Assembly: GCA_019054805.1 (NCBI GenBank)
Contig: JAHQIY010000001.1
Coordinates: 10,368,501 to 10,432,500, forward strand
Source of the DNA: Brachionus manjavacas
Taxonomy: Eukaryota; Rotifera; Eurotatoria; Ploima; Brachionidae
Direction of reading: 5' to 3'
Length of the DNA stretch: 64,000 nucleotides
The notes under the pieces are model-generated. The model saw nothing but the letters and a program-made list of their open reading frames with translations. It had not been told where the DNA came from and did no database searches. The position numbers were made by a program, and so were the translations under genes. How positions within the stretch are numbered: the stretch's first letter is position 1; each line of letters starts with the position of its first letter. Below, one piece after another: positions 40,596-50,271 of the stretch.

Positions 40596-41672
40596 TCAAT
40601 TATTATCTTCCATTATTGCTTCTTTAGCGATGCCATTAGTTGTTTTGCTTGTTGGTATTCCATCACTTTGTGAATTAGCATCAGCAATAAATTCACTATG
40701 AGAGTTTTTCAGTTTGCTCTTTATAAAAAATTAATTTAAATTACTAAGCAAATTTTAAAATATTAAAATAAAAAAAATTAATGCAAAGTTGTCACTATTT
40801 CTTACCCCATTAAAGGTTGAACCTATTCCATTCTCAAATGATTTAAACAAAGACGCATTTCTCAAGCTTCCAAGGCTGCTTTTCATTGTTCCGCCAAGGG
40901 TCTGAAAAGCTGGAGTTATTTTTTGGGTTGCACTTTTAAGACCAGCTGATGTCTTCTGATAACTAAAATTCAAACACATTTAATTATTTAAAAAAAAATT
41001 GTTTTATATTAATCTAGTTAGTTTATTATTAGAATTGATTAGTCAAGCCTTAAATATTTATCACTTACGCTTCATTTGAAACAAGAGTTGAAGTAAGATC
41101 AGATAAAGTCTGTGCAGTTTTTTGATATCTAGAAAAAGAATGTCCTAAGCATGATGTGAAAAGTGCCTAAAAATAAAAAAAAATTCTTACGCTACTGATG
41201 ACTTAATTGTACTAAACCCTTCATTTAAGTCATGTTTTATTTCATCCACAAATGATATACCCAGCAATGTTTTCAATTCATTTTCTCTTTTTATTTTGTC
41301 ATTTAGCACTAATCTGAGAGTGCCTATATCTTCTTGAATCTTAGATTAAAATTAAAAACAAAAAAATTTTATCAAAATAAGAGATATACTTTGGCCAATT
41401 CTTCTCTATATTCGGTCATCAGTTTTTCCTTTTCCATTTGATCTTCATTAGTTTGCTGAAGAATAGCATTACCAATTTCAATACCCTCATCACCTTGAAA
41501 AGACAAATTAAGATAAATATTGATTATTTTCAAGCATTTTTTTGAGCGTAGTATAAGCCGCGCAATTTAGTTAAACCCGTTTAATTAAATTTTTACATAA
41601 AACGGCCTCAATTGATGTATCATCACTTATTTGATTAATTTGTGTATCCTTACCATTTTGAATGCTCGACAT
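40596..41672 (-). CDS. TPD52-family (tumour protein D52-like) coiled-coil protein
   Basis: Six exons, phase-consistent: 41654-41672, 41390-41493, 41191-41339, 41069-41128, 40806-40962 and 40596-40718, giving 203 residues. The central coiled coil (EKEKLMTEYREELAKIQEDI ... KIKRENELKTLLGISFVDEI) lines up with the D52 helix ending in LGIxxLxELK. Two tandem YQKT segments (YQKTAQTLSDL and YQKTSAGLKSA) match the YKKTSETLSQAG region, and NASLFKSFENGIGSTFNG matches the SPTFKSFEEKV box. Expected role: homo- and heteromeric adaptor in vesicle trafficking. The first coding exon is only 19 bases (ATG plus six codons), fixed by a strong GTAAGG donor and the frame of exon 2. The last exon (Ser/Asn-rich tail) is poorly conserved. 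Confidence 0.88.
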
Positions 41673-43009
41673 TTTAAATTTTTTTTCAGAAAGATCTAAA
41701 ATCAACTTGAATAAATATCTATTTATAACACCTGAAAAAATTTTAAATTTAATCAATTTTTCATTCAAATAGTTCAGATAAAAGGCTTAAAATAATTCAG
41801 AAAATTCAAAGGTTAGAATGAAGGAATTGAAATTTGAATAATTTTATATGCAATTTAAAAAAAAATTGAAAATTAAATATTGTTGAGCATAATTTGAATG
41901 ATGAGAATTCATGAATGCGATTTTTCTAACCCGGCCTCTCTCTCTTTCTATATCACTTATTTTTTTTAATAGAATTTCTAAGATTTTTCTTTAAAAATTT
42001 TAACATAGCATATATACAGACTATTATGCTTATTTGATTAAAAAAAATTGAGATGAACATCAGTTTCTAATAATTTAAACCATTTGAAACTGTTCAACCA
42101 ATTTTTATGTAAATTTACCTTAACTTTTATCAATAGAGATTTAAATTTGATTCTTGATTATTAGTCATAATTTTACTTAAAAAATTCATAATATTTTATT
42201 AAAAACAACCGTTTGCATATATTTGAATAGAGAAATAAATTTTGTCATTTAAAAAATATTGTAATAAAGGATAACATTTTCATCAATTATAAAGACAATC
42301 ATAATTGGTGGTAAAAAATTTGAATTTTTTCAATTAAAAAATTAAATTGATTAATAATATAATTTTTTAATTTTTTTCGACTTGAAAATATTTTGTCTTT
42401 AATTATTTTCTTTCTATTTGAATTTTAAAATGGCTTTAAGTAAAATGTAAAGATTTTTTGCAAATGATGTTTAAATTACTGATCCAAAAATTTTTTAATC
42501 ACCAAATTTTAGAACAAACTTTAAAACTTTTTTGTTAAAATTTTAGTGTTTTTAAGATTTATTTATTTATGAGTACCTTAATTTAATCATTGAAGAAAAG
42601 TTCTCCAAAATCTATTTCTTAAGTTTTGCAAAAAATATCGCAACTTTTTGGTTTGATTTCCCACCAATTCATTAAAAAATCCTTTCTTTTTCTTGAACTT
42701 AATTAATTTTACAAAAAAAAATATTATTTGAAAAGTATATAAAATTTGTTAAATCTTTTTCACATTTTTAAATCATTTTTTATCAAATTTATTACTCGAT
42801 CAATTTCGTGTATTAATTTCGTATAAAAGAAAGCGAATACTTTGTTTTGGACAAATAAAGTATTTTAATTTTATTCTTTTTTTTTCAAATTTTTTGCATA
42901 ATGTCAACCTGATTTATTTTTTAATAATTTAAAATATTTTAATAAAATTTTTTGTCTTAAAAATTTTTTTTATTCAATTATCATCTTAAAATTATATTTA
43001 AAAAAAAAA
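41673..43009. other. Intergenic, promoter side of TPD52-family gene
   Basis: AT-rich with a (TC)n-like run near 41935-41950. No gene or transposon recognised until the LINE starts near 43010. Confidence 0.5.
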
Positions 43010-43103
43010 ACACACCAAAATATAAGCACACGTAAGCCAAAAGTAAGGAAAAAAAAAAGCACAAGTAAGCCAAAATAAATAAAAAGCACGCAGTTTTTGT
43101 CAA

Positions 43104-43859
43104 ATGGACTCAAATTTTTTGCTTGAAACAAACTGGCCAACGTTTGGACAGGGTACCGTATCTGGGCATTCAAAAACTTTGCATGAATGGTGCGGTAATA
43201 TTTCGAAATTCGTCCTGGAGCTTTCAAATCATGTGAAACATCTAGAGGAAAGAGAAATTGAGAAAGACATTGAAATAAACAAATTGAAATCTGAATTGGC
43301 AGCAGCAAATAAAACAGCAAACTCATCCAACATCAGTAGTCAGTGGGTTCAAGTTGTAAAACAAGGGACAAAAAATGCAAAAAAACCAGCCGATCAGATA
43401 GCTGTAGCAAATGCAACCATCAGCGAAATGAATGAAAGAATCAAAAGAAAAAAATGTGATCATTTATGGTGTGCCAGAATCAAAGAAAGAGATTCTAACA
43501 GACAGGAGGGCAGAAGATGAAGAAAAATCAAACAAATTTTGACCACTATTGGAAAAGGTGATGTCAAGCCAGCGTATTCAAGACGCTTGAGATCGAAAGA
43601 CCAAAGTAAACCAGGCCCAATTCTAGTAGAACTCAAAGAAGAAGCAAACAGAAATCCACTACTCCTAGCAGCCAAAAAGTTGCGAGATTCAAATAATTTC
43701 AAATCTATTTATCTTAGTCCAGATTTGACTGAAACCGAAAGAGCTTTAGACTATGAATTGAGGAAACAAAGAAACGAAGCAAATAATGGTCTTTCACAAG
43801 ACTCGCCCTTTCGATATGGCATCCGTGGAAATCAGATCGTCAAATTCAAGAAGCAATAA
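43104..43859 (+). CDS. LINE family A ORF1 (nucleic-acid-binding protein), frame-shifted
   Basis: The first part (from 43104, MDSNFLLETNWPTFG) carries a coiled coil, NHVKHLEEREIEKDIEINKL. After an A-run near 43450 the reading frame shifts, so that ERIKRKK is followed in another frame by NVIIYGVPESKKE, the conserved start of the ORF1 RRM-like domain. A second shift near 43530 leads into DVKPAYSRRLRSKDQSKPGP, VELKEEANRNPLLLAAKKLR and SIYLSPDLTETERALDYELR, ending at 43857-43859. This RRM plus C-terminal domain layout is that of CR1/L1-like ORF1 proteins, which coat the element RNA. Two frame changes mean this copy does not encode one intact protein. Confidence 0.8.
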
Positions 43860-46759
43860 TAGTTCATCAAAAGCGTCATCACGTGTGGATAATCTCGAAT
43901 CTTTAAAATGTATGTATTTAAATGCTACTTCTTTGGACAATAAACTCGATGAATTCAGTGTTGTTATTGAAACATATAGTCCACAAATTGTGGCAGTTAG
44001 TGAGACTTGGTTTAAGAGCAACTCAAATGCAAACATTAAAGGATACAATTTGTACAGAAAGGACAGAAGTGATGGGCGCAGAGGCGGGGGTGTATGTCTC
44101 TACATTGATGAAAATATCGACTCATTTGAATTAAATGATGCAGGTTTTAATTTAAGTAAAATAGAACAAATTTGGGTAGTTGTTAACTTTAACTGTGAAA
44201 AGTATTTAGTTGGCTGTCTTTATAGGCCAAACGATTTTGTTGATATGAACGATTTTGATTTAGTCTTCAAACAAGCTAAAGACTATGTGGATGAAAGAGG
44301 TTTTAAGGATATTCTAATAATGGGTGATTTTAACTTTCCATCGATCATCTGGTCAAATGGCTGTGTTTCAGAAATCTTAAACGAAAATGGCATCGAACAT
44401 AAATTCAGCGAGACGCTAAGCGACACTTTTTTATATCAGCATGTAAATGTTCCAACATTTCAAATGTCAAACGAAAAAGCTGTCAACACTTTGGATTTGA
44501 TTTTCACGACTCAGTCTGGCAGTGTGTATGCAATCGATACAAAATTTGTGCTTGGTAACATTAATAAAGGACATCTGGTCATCTTTTTCAATTTTGTTCT
44601 CAAAAACAAGGTTAGTAAGGAATCATATATTATTGAAAAATTTCTTTATAGTAAAGCTGACTTTGAAAAAATTTCTGATTTTTTATCAAATATTGATTGG
44701 GTGCACTTATTTGAGAATTTAAATATTCAGGAAATGTACAATGAGTTTATTTTCTATGTCAGTGAAGCTAGTAATCGATTCATTCCAGTGACAGATGGCT
44801 CTAAAAAGAAAAGTATCTCAAAGCCTTGGATAAAAGATGATCTCAAAATCTTAATTAGGAATAAGAAAAATCTTAGATACAGGAACTGTTCATGTAACTG
44901 GAAGGATATGAATCTTTATAATGATTACAAAAGTATCTGTAAATTAGTTTCTTCGGAAATAAAAAGAGCCAGACTAACTTATGAACAAAATTTAGTGGAT
45001 AAAGCTAAGAAGAATCCAAAATTATTATACAAATATCTAAATGATCAACAAGTAATCAGAGAATCAATCAAAGTATTAAAGAAGTCAAACAATGAATTAA
45101 CGCAAGAACCGAAAGAGATATCAAATCTACTAAATAAATGTTTTCAAGATGTTTTTGTTATTGAACAAGATGGGGAGCTTCCACCTTTTGTAGCTGAACT
45201 AAATGAAAACTGTTCAGAATATGTTGACATTGAACCAAATGATATAAGTTATGAATTGGTTTATAAAAAATTACAAGACCTTAATCAAAATAAATCATGT
45301 GGTGTAGACAAGCTTCATCCGCTTTTGCTAAAAAAATGTGCAGAAGCCTTTACTGTTCCTTTAACTTTAATTTTCAGAAAGTCTTTATCTAATAGTCGGC
45401 TTCCAATACAATTCAGATCAGCAAATATTACTCCATTGTTTAAAAAAGGTGATAAATCAACGGCCAGCAATTATCGTCCCGTGTCTTTAACTTCAATTCC
45501 GTGCAAAATAATGGAAAGCATAATAAGAACTAAAATGGAAGACTATCTTTATAAGAACAATATTATATCTAAAGAACAGCATGGATTTGTCAGGAAAAAG
45601 TCATGTACATCTAATCTTATGGAAACTCTAGATTTCATCTCAATGAGTCTAGACAAAAGTATTCCTGTTGATGTAATTCTGCTAGATTTTGCCAAAGCAT
45701 TTGATACTGTTCCGCACAGACGACTAATAGCTAAATTGAAAGCGTATGGCTTTGATGGTCTGACACTAAAATGGATTGAAGCTTTCTTGAAAAATAGAAG
45801 ACAACGAGTTGTTCAAGGTGAAATTTTGTCGGATTGGGCTGAGATTTTTAGCGGTGTACCACAAGGATCAGTGATTGGTCCACTTTTGTTCGTTTTGTAT
45901 ATCAATGATCTACCAAAAGGAATAGAGAATATTGTCAAAATGTATGCAGATGATACAAAAATATTCTCGCAAACGGTATCAGAAATAAGCGCAGTGAAAC
46001 TTCAATCAGATTTAGATTTAATTTTCAAGTGGACTCAAGATTGGCTTCTTCTCTTCAACACATCAAAATGTGTGGTTATGCATTACGGTCATAAAAACAA
46101 AAAATTCACTTATTTTATTAATGGTAAACAGTTATCAACGTCTGAAACCGAAAGAGATCTTGGAGTTATCTTCAATACAAATCTCAAATGGAAAAATCAA
46201 GTGATAGAGGCTACAAACAAAGCAAATCAAATGTTGGGTCGCATCAGGAAATCATTCGCTCGTTTTGATTGTAAGTTATTTAGATCATTGTATTTAACTT
46301 TTGTTCGTCCTCTTTTGGAATTTGCTGTGCCTGTATGGTCTCCATTTCTTAAGTCGGATTGTGAGAATCTTGAGAGGATTCAACGCAGAGCTACGAAATT
46401 TGTTTCTTCAATTAGAAACAAACCGTATGAAAGCAGATTGAAGGCTTTAAACATTCCAAATCTGGTGGAAAGAAGAAAAAGAGGTGATCTAATTCAATTA
46501 TACAAGTTCATGCATGGAATAGAATTGGTTGAAAAAAGCAACAATTTTAATGTCACCAAAATCCAAGGAAGAGGTCACTGCTTCAAATATCACAAAGAAA
46601 TTTCGAGGCTCCAACATAGAGATAACTTTTTTTTTCAACAGAACCGCTAACATATGGAACTCACTGCCAAATCAATTAGTTGAAGCCCCTAATGTTAACA
46701 GCTTTAAAGCAGGCATTGATTGCTGGATGAGCAGCAATCAATCACATCAGCTGTCATAG
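43786..46759 (+). CDS. LINE family A ORF2 (endonuclease plus reverse transcriptase)
   Basis: 954 uninterrupted codons from 43786, overlapping the end of ORF1 by 74 bases in another frame. Apurinic-type endonuclease, residues ~45-260: CMYLNATSLDNKLDEF, AVSETWFK (catalytic Glu), LIMGDFNFPSIIW (Asp/Asn), LDLIFTT, NKGHLV (His). Reverse transcriptase ~480-760: ITPLFKKGDKSTASNYRPVS, EQHGFVRKKSCTSN, LLDFAKAFDTVPHRRL, SGVPQGSVIGPLLFVLYIND and YADD at residues 720-723. The frame closes at 46650 with FFFQQNR, but family proteins continue FFNRxxNxWNSLP. Exactly that (FFNRTANIWNSLPNQLVEAP) follows in another frame to 46759, so one base was gained or lost in the T-run near 46630. Otherwise intact. Reverse transcription at a nicked target is the expected function. 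Confidence 0.92.
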
Positions 46760-46793
46760 TGTGCCTTATCAGCACACTCGCTGGCTAGCCAGC
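46758..46793 (+). repeat. Twin hairpins in LINE A 3' end
   Basis: First stem: AGTGTGC (46758-46764), a 7-base loop CTTATCA, then GCACACT (46772-46778). One base later comes the perfect palindrome GCTGGCTAGCCAGC (46780-46793). Both are GC-rich against a very AT-rich background and sit right after the ORF2 stop, where 3' recognition structures for target-primed reverse transcription are expected. Confidence 0.75.
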
Positions 46794-46803
46794 TACAGTC
46801 AAA

Positions 46804-46827
46804 ACTACTACTACTACTACTACTACT
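46804..46827 (+). repeat. (ACT)8 microsatellite tail of LINE A
   Basis: Eight perfect ACT units close the element. CR1-like LINEs often end in short tandem repeats instead of poly-A. Confidence 0.85.
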
Positions 46828-46830
46828 AAA

Positions 46831-47285
46831 AGTATGATCTTTTTTGAGTGCTTCTGACTTTTTATAATCTGTTTGTTGATTTTAGGAAATATCTTTGGTA
46901 ATTCTGAAAAATATTTTGGTATTTAATCCAAAATTAATTGAGTGACTTATTTTCTAAATATATAAGATAAAAATTGATATCGTTTTGACTTAAAAGAAAA
47001 ATCTCTAGTTATTTTCAATTTAAGTGCAATTAAAAAGGAACATTCGCGTAATTTAAAAAAGCTCTTTTGTATTTACAATGACATTTGAAACAATTTTAAA
47101 ATTTAATTTATTTAAACTAAAAAACAAAAATTTTTTAATTTAAAAAATAATTTAATCAAAAATGAGCTCAAATGAAACAAAAACAATTGACCTAAATACA
47201 ATGCTTCAGCGTTTATCTTTTTTGTATTTTTTTTCAAAAGAATTCTATTAATGTCAGAATTATAAAATTGTTTTAAAGTGCTAAG
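46831..47285. other. Intergenic, promoter side of kinase gene
   Basis: AT-rich, nothing recognised beyond the presumed leader of the kinase gene. Confidence 0.5.
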
Positions 47286-49211
47286 ATGCCTCCAATAACT
47301 CAGATGAAAGATGAGGAATACGAAGAATATAGTGATGGTAGCTCGCTAGAAGAAGATGAAGAAGATACCAAAGTTGCTACAGATGATAAAACAAACATTA
47401 TAAATGACATCATAACTGAAGAGGTCGAGCAAGTAAATGAACAGTTCAACATTGATGGCAAGGAAAACTATGCTTACAATAACATTGTCGATTTTAATGA
47501 TTGTAAAGAAGAATTTTTGGAAAATTATCAACAATTCAAGCTAGAACCAATTTCAATAAAAACTGATTTTACATGCTCAATTGACAATGAAAAAAGTCCT
47601 CGGTAATTTTGGTCTCTTAGAAAAATTATTTAAAAATCAATTTTTAAATTTTAGAAGTCAACTTTTTGATTTGGCTTTAGAACTTGAAAATGAGAGGCGA
47701 GAAAAAAATACACTTAAAGATGAGTTAGAGGAACTTAAAAAAACAAAAGTATATTTAATAAAAAAATTTTTTTTATTAATTAAGGCTAGCTTGTTTAGAT
47801 AAAAGATGATGAGTTGATTAAAAATATGAGTGATGAAATAAATTCTTTGAAAAATGGGCTGAATATTTCAGAACGGTTGATTACAGAACTAAAGTTTACA
47901 AGTCAAATGAACCACAATCGTTTCGATCAACTTGATTCACTCAGATCTGAAAATTTAATGCTAACAGAAAAATTAAAATCATTTGAAGCAATATCAACTC
48001 AGAAAAACCTGCAAGTAATTGACTTAAAAATTAAAATTTCCTTTATACATAAAAATTTATCTTAAGATTGAAAAACTTCAAAAATATGAATCCTATGTAA
48101 CTATTTAATCTGAAAAATTATTTGAAAATATTTGTTTTTTTAAAGTTTAAGAATTATACTTTTGTTCAAGTTAACAAATCTTTGTATCAAATAGTTAACA
48201 AAATTGGCCAAGGAGGCTTCAGTGAAGTGTACCATTGCATTTCTTTCAAGGAAAATAAAAGCTATGCGATGAAAAAAGTCAAACTATCTGAAATAGACGA
48301 AGAAAGCGTCCATTTTGTAATGAACGAAATAACGTTGCTGAAAAAACTACAAGATACTGGCAAAGTCATTCGACTTTATGACTAGTAATAATTAAAGATC
48401 ATTTATTTTTAATAAGATAATATTTTTCCTAAAAGTGAATATGTCAAGAAAGGCAATCACTTAAATTTGATAATGGAAATAGGAAGCACTGATTTAAATG
48501 TTTTTTTCAAAAGAGAGATTCAAAAATACAAATGTGTAAATGAACCAACACGGGGATATTTTTGGCAAAAAATGCTAGAAGCTGTTCAAGCAATTCACAA
48601 TGAAGGTAAGATTAAATTTTTACTAATGACTCAAATTTTTTCATATTTTTAGGTGTAATTCATTCTGACATAAAACCTGGAAATTTTCTAGTTGTTGGAT
48701 GTGAGGTCAAATTGATTGACTTCAACATTTCCAATACAATTAGTGACAAGACTTCTATTACTTTGACTAATGACTGCGGTACTTTAAATTACATGGCACC
48801 AGAAACTCTTTTCAGAGACAACGATAGCAAAACAAGGGTAAAAAATGATTATATTTTTAATAGATAAGCAAAGTCTAAATAAAAACCAAATTTTAGATCA
48901 CAAAAAAAACTGATGTGTGGTCTTTGGGCGTAATTCTTTTTTACATAACATTTGGGAGACTTCCTTTTCAACATATCAAAAATCAATACAAAATGATTCA
49001 TGCAATCTGCGATCCGTTGCAAAAAGATTTATCGGTTGGGCCATTAGAAAATCCGGAACTTGAGGATGTCATAAAAGTAAATTGTTAAAAAAAATTTTCT
49101 CAAATTTTTTAAATTTATTTCAAGAATTGTCTTGCTCATGAGCCTGATGCTAGATATTCGGTAGATAAACTTTTAGAGCATCCTTATTTAAAAAGTATAC
49201 AAAAATTTTAA
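47286..49211 (+). CDS. TTK/Mps1-like dual-specificity protein kinase
   Basis: Nine exons: 47286-47602, 47655-47748, 47799-48014, 48067-48096, 48146-48384, 48436-48605, 48653-48837, 48897-49076 and 49125-49211. All are phase-consistent, giving 505 residues. The N-terminal ~220 residues are acidic, then coiled coil. Kinase domain ~233-500: glycine loop IGQGGFSEVY (from 239), catalytic Lys262 in YAMKK, LEAVQAIHNEGVIHSDIKPGN with Asp361 (HSD is typical of TTK/Mps1), CGTLNYMAPE, DVWSLGVILFY. The metal-binding motif is D378-F-N instead of DFG. LIMEIGSTDLNVFF matches the TTK hinge (VMECGNIDLN). Expected role: spindle-assembly checkpoint kinase at kinetochores. It lacks the long N-terminal TPR part of vertebrate TTK, or that part lies in exons I missed. 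The fourth exon (30 bases) is the least certain. Confidence 0.88.
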
Positions 49212-50271
49212 TTTTATCTTTTCTTATCTTTTATTTTTGAAAGAAAAAATTTAGAAAAGAATAATTTGAAGAGAATGTGAATGTCCACCATAATTTTTTT
49301 AAACAATGTTGAATATAAGCAAATCAAGACCAAATTTTTGATATTTTTATATTTTTTTTATATTGAAATATATATGTTTGTGAATTAAAAAAAAGCAATA
49401 ATAATCGGAATGAAATGAACTTAAAAATTTTTTTAAATAATAAAAATTAAAGAATTATCTAATGCAGGTTTTCCATTTTTTGTGACCAGAATACTTGGTC
49501 AGCTAAAAAAATTCAAGCCATTTAAGATACTTAATAAAAATTTATTAAAAATTAAATTTTTTACTTTTGAATTCTAATTTTTAAAACTCTTTTGGTAAGA
49601 ATAGATTTTTCAGTGACATTAACGCTTTCTTATATAAATTAAAATTTATTACTGGCTCAAATTTGGCTATTTGGTATTTGCTAAGTTGGTCATCCTATTC
49701 TAAAATTTAATATAATAAAAACTGAAGCTCTTGACTACAATTTTCATCTTGTTAAAAGATCACTTAAAAGAAAAATCAACTGATTCAAAAAATTATGGTA
49801 CATTTCTAATCAAAATGTTTTAAAATTTAATTTATCAAATATTGATAATTTTTCAATAGAAATCTTCCTGTAATTTCAAATTTTGTTCAGGATAAAAATC
49901 TTAAAAAAATGATCTAGAAATCAGGTAAAAGGTTAAATCATTTAATGCAATAAATTAATTTTTTCAAATCTCTTATTCAATTTTTTTATATTGTCAACTT
50001 TAAAAAATTGGATTTTTTCTTTTCTGTAATGTGGAGTTTAGTTTCATTTAGATTTATTATTTTTTAATCTAAAATGATAGAGATCGGAGGATTTGTCAAT
50101 TTTTTTGTTTTTAAAATTTAATGTAATGAATTTTTAATTTGAACTTTTCAAAATTTGAGGCTTAAAATAAAACAAAAATGTGACAACTATACCTTTATTT
50201 CTTAAATTTATTATATTTTACACATTAAAGCAGCCTTTTGCAATTTTTTGCTTAATTTTTAAAAAAACGTA
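49212..50271. other. Convergent intergenic region
   Basis: 3' flanks of the kinase gene (plus) and GPATCH1 (minus). AT-rich, nothing recognised. Confidence 0.55.

Larger units (their letters stand above)
43010..46830 (+). mobile_element. LINE family A, nearly full-length CR1/jockey-like element
   Basis: Complete architecture: a short 5' untranslated part with imperfect repeats (AGCACACGTAAGCCAAAA, AGCACAAGTAAGCCAAAA, AGCACGCAG at 43025-43094), ORF1 (43104-43859), ORF2 with endonuclease and reverse transcriptase (43786-46759, overlapping ORF1), a 3' untranslated end with two hairpins, and an (ACT)8 tail. No RNase H domain, as in CR1/jockey groups. Few lesions are visible: two frame changes in ORF1 and one near the end of ORF2. 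It is therefore probably young, and the copy at 33247-34740 is a defective relative. No clear target-site duplication was found, which is usual for this group. Confidence 0.9.
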
